Counted from the stretch's first letter, positions 33,470-47,593 are shown. The stretch is DNA of 64,000 bases from Aspergillus flavus (GCF_009017415.1 NC_092407.1:682001-746000), one strand, 5' to 3'. The notes: generated from the sequence alone by a model not told the origin. Translations and numbers: made by a program.

Positions 33470-34649
33470 ATGGGGGATCTTGGCCACCCCGTCGATATCT
33501 CCTCCGTGCCTTTCGCACAACGCCCCATCATCATCTTGGGTGCCGGAATTATTGGTTGTGCTGCCGCAAGACAACTTCTGCTTAATGGGTTCCCCGTAGT
33601 CTTGGTGGCCGAATATCTCCCCGGAGACCAGAGTATTTTCTATGCATCTGCTTGGGCCGGAGCAGCATGGCATGCGGCTGGGGGCATTAGCCCTGAATAC
33701 AGATACTTTCAAGCGATCACACATCGCCATCTGTTAAAGATGGCACAGGAAGACCCTGAGTCAGGGGTCTGTATTGTGGACACACGCGAGTATCTTGAAG
33801 ACCCCCCGACTGAGAACTCTGCGATCTGGGGGAAGACTGTCGTATCGAAGGTGAGGTGGCTCTGTCATGTCACGGGGGACGTTACATTGCTGACTGTGGA
33901 GATAGTTTCGTGACCTAAAACCTGGTGAATATCCCCCTAATTTCGCTTGCGGGTGGGCATACGATACCCTCGTCACCGACCCAACGCGCCATATGCCTTA
34001 CCTGGGAAAGCAAATCACGGCGCTCGGGGGTCAGTTCATTCGGAAACGGGTCGAATCTCTTCAGGAGCTGTACACAATGTTTCCCGAATCGAGCATCTTC
34101 ATCAATGCCAGTGGTATCGGGAGCAAGACGTTGAGTGATGTCCAGGATGAGAAGTGTTTTCCTGAACGAGGACAAAACGTATTTTTGCGCACCGACAATT
34201 GTCAGACCATGTACTTCCGGAACGGCAAGGAATATACTTATGTCATTCCTCGGCCATTGTCAAAAGGTGTCGTGCTGGGTGGAGTAAAGCAAAGCGACAA
34301 CTTGTAAGTGTGCTCATCGTCCTGTGGTACTAGATTTTCACCCAAAGACTGACTGGTGAATAGGTCTCCCGAAGTGGACATGGAGATAGCCCGAGATGAG
34401 ATTGCACGCGCCCATCGTCTCGCTCCCGAGATAGTTCCGGAATATCCCCCCGAAGATGCCCTGGATCACATCATTGGCATCCGCCCGTCCAGAAAAGGCG
34501 GTTTCCGCCTTGAATCTGAAAAAGTGGGAAATCGCATTGTTCTATCCGCGTATGGATTTGGTGGGGGTGGATACGCCTTCTCCTACGGTGTGGCCGATGC
34601 TTTGGCAAAGATGGTGGAAACGGCTGAGCGGGAGAACGTGATTCTCTAG
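33470..34649 (+). CDS. D-amino-acid-oxidase-like flavoprotein
   Basis: FAD-dependent oxidative deamination of D-amino acids. Three exons, 33470-33850, 33906-34303 and 34364-34649, give 354 aa in phase, normal length. The N-terminal dinucleotide fold is IIILGAGIIGCAAARQLL, about 25 residues in. Then come SAWAGAAWHA, the internal INASGIGSKTL, YTYVIPRPL, and the substrate Arg in GIRPSRKGGFRLE. The C-terminal signature region reads VLSAYGFGGGGYAFSYG; the family consensus has HNYG where this has SAYG. The protein ends RENVIL, without the peroxisomal SKL-type tail that most fungal D-amino-acid oxidases carry. It may therefore be cytosolic or a relative with another amine substrate. It is divergent to the OPT gene. 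Confidence 0.87.
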
Positions 34650-36176
34650 AGCAACTCATCGATTTCTTTTATTGAGTCAGCTGATACATCTGCGTAGAGC
34701 GGGGTGTTTCAAACTGGACTGGATGTTAAGTTTGCATTTTGCTCATTAGCGACAGTATGATGGATGATACCAGTATAATTGCAAGCTGTTTGTTGATTTT
34801 ATGGGGAGTTGATCATAATCAATGACATTAATTTTACGGAATGAACTGTACTATTTATTTTATCTTCGTTCATTCTATTCGATCTGGCTCTCGATTTCAG
34901 TTTCTTTTTCGCTATGTCTTCTATCATACGGCCACATGAAGACAGTGGTCTCATGTTAGTGGATACCCGTGCTACTATTAGTGACGGTAGGGCCTGCCTC
35001 GCTTCTCCTTTGACGGGGTACGTACTTCTAGAAGAGCCATGGAAACATAATTGATTTGTGGCCTTGAACTTACCTTAGACACTAGTACCTTTGAATCGGT
35101 CTATCCTTTCCAAAAGGGGGAGTGCAGCGTCTCTGATTCTTGTTTCAAAATAACCTTCTTCCCTTTCATCCTATCACGATGCTCGGAGGCATGAAACTAC
35201 TGTTGATGAGGCTTTACATGGGTGGACCCCACAGTCAATGAATCTCTAACTATCGAGTCTATGACGTCAAGGCTCGATAACATAGTACGTACCTGGAAGG
35301 TCCATGCCGAAGGAAAAGGATTCCTACCTAGTCAATGCCACGAGGTCGGATGAAGACGATCGGCATCAGATAGCCACTATCGAGGATGCTATCAAACCAA
35401 TGAAGAATAGTCAATTCCGGGGTGACCAATAAGGGTTTCAGGTGTATCTAAAAATACCTTTTGTTTAATATAACAATGTCACGACGGGATCTACTGAGCC
35501 AGGAGCAATGACAAGAACTTTACTAGTCCATGTGTGTACCCTTTTTTCTTACCCTTTTGGTTGAACGGCATTTGAACCTGGCTGAATAATCCCCCTGGAA
35601 ATAGGCCGATGGGGTTCTAGAACCTGAACCAGCTGGGGAGTAGAAGTGGTTCCATTCCTTGATTTGTACCCAGTTCATTCTCTGAGGTGGACCCGCGGTT
35701 CTGAAGGAAATCAAGAATCAGTTGGACTAAGGTTGGAGGGAATGCAAACATTGGTGGTTTTGGCATGCGAGCAGAAGCAACGTGACTGGCCGGTTGAGCA
35801 TGTGCCCCGCCAGGCCGGGCTGGTCGGCCGTCCACTAGTGGACGAAAGCGCATGGTCGATCGCCTTCCGTTGACGTCGGTGGTTTGGCCTTTTGCCTTAA
35901 CTCGGCATTTCCCCTAATGAGGAAGATTTCTCTCTGTGAGCCAACATGAGGTTTCAGATCCTGATCGCTTTGCTTTTCCATCTTGATCTGGCTTTCAGCT
36001 TTTGTGGGTGAATTTTACTGGTATGAACGGGTTTCACGAGGTCACAACGTAACCTAGATCGTGTCGGATCGGGTGAATCAACCCCAAACCGCCTACTAGC
36101 TTTCCCTCCCTTAGATCCCAACGGGTCTTTTTGATCGTCCAGTCTTATACCGCCACGCTTCTCGTAGAAAGCAGGG
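34650..36176. other. Intergenic, no gene seen
   Basis: 1.5 kb without recognisable coding content. The right part should hold the promoter and leader of the histidine kinase. Confidence 0.45.
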
Positions 36177-38303
36177 ATGTCGCTCAGAGATCGATTTCTC
36201 AATCTCAGCATGCACGATCGCGCCCAAACCGTGAACCTGCCGCTGATCACGACGCCACCAGAAGATAATGATATGGCGTTAAGTGAACTCAAAGGCGACC
36301 CGAAGCCATCGCTACGAACGAATGACAACTGCGCTTCAGACGCTGAACATGTCACCCCACAGCACGATGCCTCGCTGTGTCGCATTTATCGCTACACCCC
36401 AGTACCGACCATCGTCGTTGACGCAAACCTGTCCATAGTGGAAGTGTCCGACAGCCACCTCGCCCTCTCGGGCCAAACTAGGGATACATTGCTCAATACT
36501 TCCATATGTGATATCGCCCCTTCCATAGTCCCTGTGCCAGATATTGCATCCTTATATGGCGCGATACGAGCGGCGATCTCAACGAAGCAAATTCAGTTGA
36601 TCGATGATATTTATCTAAGCGATAAAAAGTCGTACTTTCGACTTCAGGTTACCCCAATTTTTCAGGACCGTGCTTTGATATATATAGTTTTCGAGGCGCA
36701 TAAGGACACCAGGGATCGCTCAGATAGCCAGGATCATCACCATGCATATGTGAATGAAACGTACAAAATCCTGGTGGATACCGTCAAAGATTATGCCATC
36801 TTCATGCTGGACACCCGTGGCAACATCACAACTTGGAATCCAGGCGCTGCTATCATGAAGGGCTACTCTGCTTCCGAGATCATCGGCAAGCACTTCTCAG
36901 TGTTCTATAGTCCCGAAGATCGGCGCAACAATAAGCCAGGGAGGGGCCTGGCGGTATGTTTGCGTGATGGAAGGATGGAAGATGAAGGGTGGCGCTACCG
37001 TCAAGATGGCTCTCGATTCTGGGCCAATGTTATGATCACCCCTGTTTACGAGTTCGGCCGTCATGTCGGATTCGTGAAAGTGACGCGTGATTTGACCGAA
37101 CGGAAGGCGGCTGAGGGGCGTCTCATCGCAGCTTTCGAGGAATCATCAAGACTCAAGACCGACTTTTTGGCTAACATGAGTCATGAGATTCGTACACCCA
37201 TGAACGGCATGCGCCTCGCATTGTCAATGCTGACAGACACCGAGCTCGATAACAACCAGCGTGAATATGCATCTATCATCGAGGATTCTACTTCAGTATT
37301 GCTCCAGATCATCAACGACATCCTTGATTACTCGAAGCTATCTTCTGGGTCATTCTCCCTAACATCCGATATTGTGGAGGTTGAAAGCATCGTGGGCGCG
37401 GTTGTGCGAAACTGCAAATCTTGTCTAAAACCAGGCGTCACCCTGAGTTGTTCCATGCCGCCGAATTTTCCTCAAACCATGCGTGGAGATCCACTACGAT
37501 ATCGCCAAGTACTCCAGAATCTTATTGGCAATGCGGTGAAATTCACGGAGAAGGGGCATGTCAAAATATCCACTTCATTCGCTATAGACACTGAGGATCC
37601 AAGAATGTACAATGTCTCGACTGAGGTAGTCGATTCGGGCGTTGGTGTACCCGGAAGTGCTATCAACACCTTGTTCACGCCATTCACACGGTTTGCGGAT
37701 TCTACGAGACGGAAATACCAAGGCACCGGGCTCGGTCTTTCCATCTGCAAAAGCCTAGCAGAGCTCATGAATGGGAGTGTAGGCTATCGACCAAATCCGG
37801 ACGGGCCCGGTAGTGTATTCTGGTTCACAGCTAAAATGGGGCGGACGGATACGCGAGTTTCAATGAGGCGTTCCAGCATGCTTCCTACTGACAGCTCAGA
37901 AAATTTTATCAAAAAGCTGAGAGAGGTCGCGCCCCGCAAACACATCTTGCTCGTGGAGGATAATTTGGTGAATCACATGGTAATGCTTAAGCTCTTGCAG
38001 AGTTTCGGGTTCGAGCGGATCGATGCTGCCTGGGATGGGGCAGAGGCCGTTAGGCTAGTGAAACAAACGCCACTATCTTATAATGTAGTGCTTATGGATA
38101 TCAGCATGCCAGTGCTAGATGGCCTCGAGGCGACATCTCAGATCCGGAGCATGAACATTGATGTGCCTATCATTGCGCTCACTGGAAACGCTTTGAAAGG
38201 CGACGCTGAAACCTATCTCGCCAAAGGTATGAACGACTATCTGGGAAAGCCTGTGCATCGCAATCACCTCCTGCAGGTGCTTTGGAAATGGCTAGGCACA
38301 TGA
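36177..38303 (+). CDS. Hybrid histidine kinase, PAS-PAS-HisKA-HATPase-REC
   Basis: Two-component sensor that autophosphorylates and passes phosphate through its own receiver to a phosphotransfer protein (Ypd1 type). One exon, 708 aa. Order: a weaker PAS near 65-180 (YTPVPTIVVDANLSIVEVSD), a clear PAS/PAC at about 200-320 (WNPGAAIMKGYSASEIIGKHF, GFVKVTRDLTERK), HisKA with His336 in SHEIRTPMNG, ATPase with N box QNLIGNAVKF, G1 DSGVGVP and G2 GTGLGLSICKSL, and a C-terminal receiver with phospho-acceptor Asp641 in VVLMDISMPVLDG and Lys in YLGKPV. There are no membrane segments, so it is soluble. Size and the PAS lead resemble Aspergillus TcsA/Fos-1-type kinases; that subgroup call is inference. 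All key residues are present. Confidence 0.93.
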   Translation: MSLRDRFLNLSMHDRAQTVNLPLITTPPEDNDMALSELKGDPKPSLRTNDNCASDAEHVTPQHDASLCRIYRYTPVPTIVVDANLSIVEVSDSHLALSGQTRDTLLNTSICDIAPSIVPVPDIASLYGAIRAAISTKQIQLIDDIYLSDKKSYFRLQVTPIFQDRALIYIVFEAHKDTRDRSDSQDHHHAYVNETYKILVDTVKDYAIFMLDTRGNITTWNPGAAIMKGYSASEIIGKHFSVFYSPEDRRNNKPGRGLAVCLRDGRMEDEGWRYRQDGSRFWANVMITPVYEFGRHVGFVKVTRDLTERKAAEGRLIAAFEESSRLKTDFLANMSHEIRTPMNGMRLALSMLTDTELDNNQREYASIIEDSTSVLLQIINDILDYSKLSSGSFSLTSDIVEVESIVGAVVRNCKSCLKPGVTLSCSMPPNFPQTMRGDPLRYRQVLQNLIGNAVKFTEKGHVKISTSFAIDTEDPRMYNVSTEVVDSGVGVPGSAINTLFTPFTRFADSTRRKYQGTGLGLSICKSLAELMNGSVGYRPNPDGPGSVFWFTAKMGRTDTRVSMRRSSMLPTDSSENFIKKLREVAPRKHILLVEDNLVNHMVMLKLLQSFGFERIDAAWDGAEAVRLVKQTPLSYNVVLMDISMPVLDGLEATSQIRSMNIDVPIIALTGNALKGDAETYLAKGMNDYLGKPVHRNHLLQVLWKWLGT

Positions 38304-38978
38304 AGACGGAGGCTCTCACTGGAACATTTGACTACGGCGTGTGAATACGCCTTTTTTAGGACCCACTAGTTTGTGGATTATAGGGTTGTCGCCATCCTTG
38401 GCCTTCCTCTCCGTCTTTGTCAGTGCACTCACCGGACCCTAATTAGCTCCATCAGCATACCTGAGCTGGTGGTGCTGATTTCATTAGATGCTGGATGGGT
38501 GGCTTGTTCGAGAGACCCAGACTCTCCTTTTGGCGGTACCCACTCGGTGACAAGGTGCTATCGTCTACCAGACGGGGCGCTTGTTGCCCAAAATAAGGCG
38601 TGGTACGGAGCCCGGAAGGCTCACTCAGTGCCTCTGTTTCGCCTTGCAAGTACGGTAGTCGGTCTCCACTGCCGAATTATTTCCGACGGAATTGGCCGGA
38701 AACCAAATATATTCTATCTGAGACATTAGAGTTATCGCACGCGCCATCTTGGACCGCTGTAGTATCGTTTATCCGCTAGTGAATGAACTTACCATATCAA
38801 TGTTATTAATCCTACCTTATTACACATCCGATAAAGCTCCACTATTTGCGCACAACGTCGCCTGTGATGGGAAGTTTTCGTGACTAACTCTTGGCTTGTT
38901 GGGTGGAAAAGAGTTTTTATTGAATATTCAGCAGAGTTGCATCGGGGAATCGGAAATGATGCCTCTATCTTGTCACCT
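38304..38978. other. Intergenic, 3' flank of the histidine kinase
   Basis: 0.7 kb. An open frame at 38373-38729 plus shows no family resemblance and is probably chance. Confidence 0.4.
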
Positions 38979-39706
38979 TTATTCAGTGGCTAAACGAGAG
39001 CCAGCGACAGCACGAGCATATCGAGCTAGCGTGGACGAGAAGAACAGATTTCAAGGAAGGCTTTCGATCATCCATCTCGCCTATCGAAGTTGCCTATCAC
39101 AGAGCTTGCCTGATCGAGCCTGGGCGGCATAAGCTTGATGGAGCTGTCGCTCCAGCTCCAATATGATTTGGCGGAGGACATTCTTCGCTGCGTTACTAGG
39201 CACGTCAAGCAAATCACTCGGAACCTGGACACCGTTCAAAGTTCTCGTCTTATCTTCTTCTGCCTCCTGTCGCTCCTTTTCGTATGAATACAGGTCATTA
39301 GTGGGGCTCATGTGCATCATACACAACCGATGCATTTCCTCCAATGGCCCTCTCTCCAACCCAGACACCCTAATGCTACAGGAGAACTGTAACATATCAC
39401 TGACGCCGCTGTAAAGTTGTCAATGACTCATTCAACCCTACAGAAGTCATAAATACATACGCGACCAGAAAATCATGTATCCGGTAGTGGACGTAATCTG
39501 CCCATGACAGAAATGGGGGGCTGTTTCTTTGGTGGTTGATCTAGGGTGGTGCTGCAGGGAATAAATTTACCGCGGAACACGCAGCCGAATCACTCAATAG
39601 CAAATCTCTTACACTTAGTACTTCCTCATGGAGATCAGGCCTGCTTCCATGCTCATATGCTTTGACCGATTTGCTCTAACATCTCCTTTGCTGCTGCTTC
39701 AGCGTG
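38979..39706 (-). pseudogene. Class I terpene synthase relic
   Basis: Minus-strand remains of a fungal terpene cyclase. From 39706: HAEAAAKEMLEQIGQSI then a stop. An exon ending near 39461 reads RNSPPFLSWADYVHYRIHDFLVA, matching the SxxEYLxYRxxDVG helix of these enzymes. A well-formed 52-nt intron (39460-39409, GTATGT to ACAG) leads to an exon with the metal-binding NSE motif TNDLYSYEKE (about 39274-39303). AAKNVLRQIILELERQLHQAY follows, then after a TAG the C-terminal helix motif ARWMIESLP, another stop, NLFFSSTLARYARA, equivalent to the GN-x-W-S-x-x-RY box. At least three in-frame stops exist. The Asp-rich DDxxD region was not found. Order, spacing and splice sites are otherwise kept, so death is fairly recent. 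The subtype (sesqui-, di- or sesterterpene) cannot be told. Confidence 0.78.
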
Positions 39707-41025
39707 ACGTCAGTGTATGCTCTGCACTGCCGCAGAGAAAGTGGTCGGCCATGGCAACCCCATGTCACGCACATTGAAACAGTTGCTATCTTCCAACTCG
39801 CTGCTCCTGCTAATCAGTGCTTCTTCTAAGTAAGGGAAGCCGTTCTCAGGGATATAACTTGTATCGATTGGAGCAGTACTCGACCGGCTTGATATCTAAG
39901 TGGAAGCCCATGTTGAAGAGGGCGTATTCCCCGGTTATTGAAAGTTGTGTGAGAGAGGGGGGAGGTATGGGGGGTTTATGCGGTATAGATGGTAATCTAC
40001 GGTGATCTTTTATAGGGTCGCTTCGTATATAAACCAATCCCATATTATTGTATAAAAGCCCTGTTTAGGGCTTCCCCGAAGTTTCCATATTTCGATGTCA
40101 GCCCCAGAGCATATCTTACTGCGATCCTAACAATGCCAACTTGTTTTCTATTTCTCAAAGTAATCTTACCCTTCTGTTACCTCTAGCCATCGTACTATTA
40201 TAGTTTAATCGTTGCGTAACTGGAAACTTAAGGCTGCTATATGTGGAATACCGAGTGTGTAGATTGACTTCGGCCATCCTGTTTTCATGACTACAGAACC
40301 TGCTACTTGGTCGTCTTACTTGGTACTCGATATGCTAATCAAGACAAGGACTTCCCCAATCATCGCAACAACGCCTTTCCTACGCACGTACATCTCTTTT
40401 GGTTACTGTGTGCTTAATATTTCTGACTCTGACTGACTCCGAAGCAAGCCCACCTTCGATTATTATTTACTAACTAAACAAAGTATATCTAACCTCTTCT
40501 CTCACTTTCATGACCGCTCAAGACAAGTGCTGCTCTTGTCGATCGCCAGATTGAAAAAACAAGATTCCATAAGACTGGGGCTACGCTGCTATAGATCTAT
40601 ACGCTCGGTGGAAGCCTTGAAATCGTAGGCCGAGCAGACGGTCAAGTTAAGTACCATGGTCAACGTATGAAGGTCATCTAGTGACTGTGGCTCTAGTTAA
40701 TCGTTGGGCATCCAGTTACTCATCACTCGACCACAAAGCTGGCGATGCATAACGATGTGGACTACCCCGGAGAGGAGATAACAGAGTTCCTATCGTCACG
40801 TCTACCGAAATACACGATTCTAGGTAAAGCTTTGTCGTTAGCAATGTGCCTTTCAAGGCGTCAATGAAACTAGATAGGGGTATCAACAAATGGATATACA
40901 ACGGTGGCCAGTAAATCATCCGCTTTGACCAATAATAAAAAGTTCACGGAAACCCCACTTCGAATCCACTTCAAATACATTCTCAACACACCAGATAACT
41001 AAAAAAAATTTCACAAAATAACGCG
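39707..41025. other. AT-rich intergenic region
   Basis: 1.3 kb with no recognisable gene. It may contain the eroded 5' part of the terpene synthase (39.7-40.1 kb), but no Asp-rich motif could be read. Confidence 0.4.
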
Positions 41026-41095
41026 TAGCATGTGCTGTTTTATCCAGCGACTTCCAGGTTATGAGCCTGGCATTCTTCCCCTGAATTAACATGCT
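41026..41095 (-). tRNA. Diverged initiator-tRNA-Met-like sequence (CAU anticodon)
   Basis: Seventy nucleotides fold as a cloverleaf. Acceptor stem: 7 perfect pairs (AGCATGT with ACATGCT), then discriminator A. D-stem: ATTC with GAAT and loop AGGGGAA. Anticodon stem: CCAGG with CCTGG around loop CTCATAA, anticodon CAU. Variable loop: AAGTC. T-arm: GCTG with CAGC and loop GATAAAA, one pair shorter than usual. Features typical of eukaryotic initiator tRNA-Met are the A1-U72 pair, the D-loop differing from AGTGGAA at one position, the CTCATAA loop, and the ATxxAAA-like T-loop. The internal B box lacks its TCGA core, and the A box is altered. Runs of T follow within 10-25 nt of the 3' end. Helices differ in sequence from nuclear initiator tRNA but remain paired. 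It may be a functional variant, a decayed copy or a transferred organellar tRNA. Confidence 0.55.
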
Positions 41096-41370
41096 GTGAT
41101 GGATGAGAAATGTCAATTTTATATGTTATATAAGTAAAAAGACCCAGAGGTCAGTGGTGCCCGGACATGGCTTACTAGTATACCCGCACAGCTTCGGAGT
41201 AAAAGAGCCAGAGTATTTAATTAATATGTTATTTGATTAATATGTCTAGCTAAGTTACACATATAGGTAAACATCCCACTGGAATATTGACACAGATAAG
41301 GTATACAATGGTGTAAAGCATGAAAAAAATGCTACAAGCATCATCGCCACTCTAATATCAAACCCACCAC

Positions 41371-42431
41371 TCATTCATTCGCGCTCACCAGGCACAGTTC
41401 ATCCTGCAACTGCCCCACCAATCCTCCAGCCACCAATACCCCCGATGACATAGCCGTTGCGACGACCTTCACAGGAGAAGCACAGTCACCCGCAGCAAAC
41501 ACACCCGGAACAGAGGTGCTATAGAACGGTGCCGTAGCTTCGAGGTCTCCGGTAGGTGTCAGCTGCAGCCCGAGTTGCTCAGCAAAAGGGCCATTAATCT
41601 CAGTCTTGGGCTTATGGGTCTAATGATGATTAGATTTAGATCATGACGAGAGTATATGACATGTACTTACCAGAAAGCCTTCTGTTACTTGCGTGCCATC
41701 CTCGAATATGACGTGTACATCGGATGCACCGTGTCCTTTAACTAGCTTGGAGATCTTTTTCTTGTTAACTTTAATCCCCGTTCCCCGAGTTGATTCCTGC
41801 AGAGTTTGTGCAAGCTCCTCAGCACCATCAGTGTACAAAGTCACTGTACTAGCGAATCGCTTAGCCATACGGGCAAAGTGCATGGCTACCATAGGATTAG
41901 CAACATCGCCAACGGCGAGCAATCCCGCAGAAGCACAACCACGTTCTTCATATCCGTGGCAAAAAAGACAGTGGAATCTGCCATACATAGTCAGCCAAAG
42001 AATCTCACAATGAACATAAGAAGCAGAATAAATACTCACATGCCTCTCCCCCAACACTCTTTATACCCATCAATGTCTGGGAAAAGATCACGGACACCAT
42101 TGGCTAGGACCAGTTTGCGGCCTGTCCAGACACGATCAAGAGCATCGAATGCCTTGAAGTAACCCTCGGAGGTCTTTTGGACGTTCTTGATCTCGATATT
42201 CTCGAATTGAATAGTATCGTAGCGGGCTAGGATACGCTCACGAGCTTCGCGACGGAACTCGGCAGGTGAACTGTGATCCCATGTAGCTACGTTATGCATA
42301 TGGTTGGACAAGGCATTGCGGTAAACACCCGAGTCGAAGACGACTGCGCGGTATAGTTGACGGGCGAGGCCGGTTGCTACTGATAGGCCGGCTGGGCCGC
42401 CGCCGATGATTAGAACGTCGTAAAGAGTCAT
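41371..42431 (-). CDS. GliT-like dithiol/disulfide flavoprotein oxidoreductase
   Basis: FAD-dependent thioredoxin-reductase-fold enzyme. In characterised relatives (GliT, HlmI) such proteins form or reduce disulfides in epidithiodiketopiperazine-type metabolites. Three exons, 42431-42040, 41977-41671 and 41619-41371, give 315 aa in phase. The FAD motif is [21 protein letters not shown]. The redox pair is Cys134 and Cys137 in [11 protein letters not shown], the CxxC-HGYE context diagnostic of the GliT group. The C-terminal FAD motif is [11 protein letters not shown]. No second domain or membrane segment. It sits 1.7 kb from the dead terpene synthase, with no peptide synthetase nearby, so its substrate is open. 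Such orphan copies may be self-protection or general thiol oxidases. Confidence 0.88.
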
Positions 42432-43617
42432 GGTTGTAATTCGGTTTATGATTTTAATGCTAATAGAAGATATAATATATCCTTCAATTTGGAAGATGGA
42501 ATGATGGATTGACACGGAAATTTATACGCAAGCATGTCGGAGACTTAGCCCTAAGAATGTCTCCGAATAGGCTCCATCGTTGTCTTGGCCGACTTTCGAG
42601 AATCTAGACTTCACGCCCCTTCTCCTAGAATAGAAGCAATGGCCATATTGTGAGTCACTCACTGATCGAGTGATCGCATTTGAGAGAATTATTCAGCCAT
42701 CTAATGTAATCAATATAGACGGAAATTGGTAGATGACAACAACTCGCTCCCTTTAAGGTATTATGCCGAGGACCTTGGGACCACCCATTTCGTATCCAAT
42801 ACTATATGGTCATATGGATGGATGAAGTATGAGTCAGGTGCATAATTGAGAGCTTTGTAAGCTGCAGAGTCTGGAATGAATTCATTAAGAATACCTTATT
42901 ACTAAGGGTCAGAGCACAAAGTATATTTGTGCTGTGTAGATAGCAAGAACATTGAACATCTTCTAGATTCACGTAACAATAACCACTGTGGCATAGTATG
43001 TTACTGTCCTTAGTTTATGCGATATCCGGGATTTTCCTCAGTGTTGGTTGTCATGGTGGTCTTATATAACCAGGGAACTATCTCCATTAGAGGGCCATAG
43101 TCAGAACGCTTATCAGAAATTGTCTTAATCAAGGAGTACTTCTGGTCCAAGATCCCAAACTGGGTACCAACTAGCAAGGTTAAAGATAGTCCCTGGACTA
43201 AATCTTCTTGTATCTATGCTATATATAGTTGGAAGGGTACTCAGAACCTGAAATTGTCCAGGATAACACATAAGTAAAACGTTAATATATCCCTAATCCC
43301 GAGAAGAGGCACAGTAACCGTTAAACCACTGAATCAACCATTAAGTATAAACCATAGAATGATCAGAGAAACCTAAGCCTTGTGCTGACGGTAGAAGGCA
43401 GTTTCAAAGGGGCCAAAAAGCCCTAGGAAGGTCGATCAGGCGTACAATCTCTCGTATATAACCCCACGAAAATCCCATCGCCACGTCAGGCAAAGGAATT
43501 AAATGAGAATGGAAGCTCATTCTTCAAGAATTCCATAGCCAACTTAAAACCCGCTTCATCATCTCCCAATACCAAACCCCACAAAAAAGCCCTACAATCT
43601 ACTTCTAACACCACAAA
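42432..43617. other. AT-rich divergent intergenic region
   Basis: 1.2 kb between divergent starts; no gene seen. Confidence 0.45.
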
Positions 43618-43998
43618 ATGGACACATACAACCAGAGCATCCAACAAATCTACTCCAGCCTAGGCGTAGGCTTTGCCGTAATTCTGGTATTTGTTTTCCT
43701 TCGACGTATCACCAATTATGTCCTCTCTTTACCACCGTCCCATCCGATCCCTACCGGCGGTCGAATGCTGTGGGGTTTTTTAAACTCCAACATTGTCGCG
43801 CAAATAGCCGGGTATACGCTCATGGTGATAATGCTCAGGGAATCACTAAACAAGACGCCTCAGCGGACATGCCCTAATCCGTGTCCGTCTAAGATTAATA
43901 TGAAGTTTGATCATATGGAGATCTCTGATATTGTTTCATCGGCGGTTAGGAGTGCACTGGCGGAGCCTACTAGGGTTAATGAAGGCGGTGCGCAGTAG
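43618..43998 (+). CDS. Small hypothetical membrane protein
   Basis: Not recognised. 126 aa with an ATG directly after an A-rich leader. The first hydrophobic segment is at about 15-29 (GVGFAVILVFVFLR) and a second at about 57-75 (NSNIVAQIAGYTLMVIML), suggesting two membrane spans with a short loop (PPSHPIPTGGRML). The tail has a Cys-Pro cluster (TCPNPCPSK) and ends in an amphipathic stretch MEISDIVSSAVRSALAE. Clean ORF with two hydrophobic helices and a sensible start favour a real gene, but conservation is unknown. It is divergent from the GliT-like gene. Confidence 0.5.
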   Translation: MDTYNQSIQQIYSSLGVGFAVILVFVFLRRITNYVLSLPPSHPIPTGGRMLWGFLNSNIVAQIAGYTLMVIMLRESLNKTPQRTCPNPCPSKINMKFDHMEISDIVSSAVRSALAEPTRVNEGGAQ

Positions 43999-44420
43999 AT
44001 CTTTGTCGAGGTCTCTAATCCTTTTTGAAGTGTTTGTGTTTGGTAAGGGTAACTGGGGGATTCTTCTACCTTTTGTTGCTGGGACACATTTTGTATTTGG
44101 TTTCAGGATGGAGAGAGGTCTAGTGAGGGAGTAGCGATGGACTCGGCAAAATTTAATGATGGTGATAATGGTCATGATGATAGCAAGAATACATCGTTGC
44201 TTGAAGTCTAGAAAAATAAGATACTCCTATCTTGAATAGGGTTTGGAAGATTCTAATTATGAAGTGTAGGTTTTAGCAGCAGTCTTCTAAACCCATGTGA
44301 CCGTGTCTCTATATCATACCTCGTGCTGTGATGTAGGAAAATGCTATTTCGACTATATCTGAGACTTTGCACGAGGTAAGCGGCGGCTGAAATGTTGATC
44401 ATAAATGAAATATTTCGATA
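43999..44420. other. Convergent 3' flanks
   Basis: 0.4 kb spacer without recognisable content. Confidence 0.45.
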
Positions 44421-47593
<3,173 letters not shown>

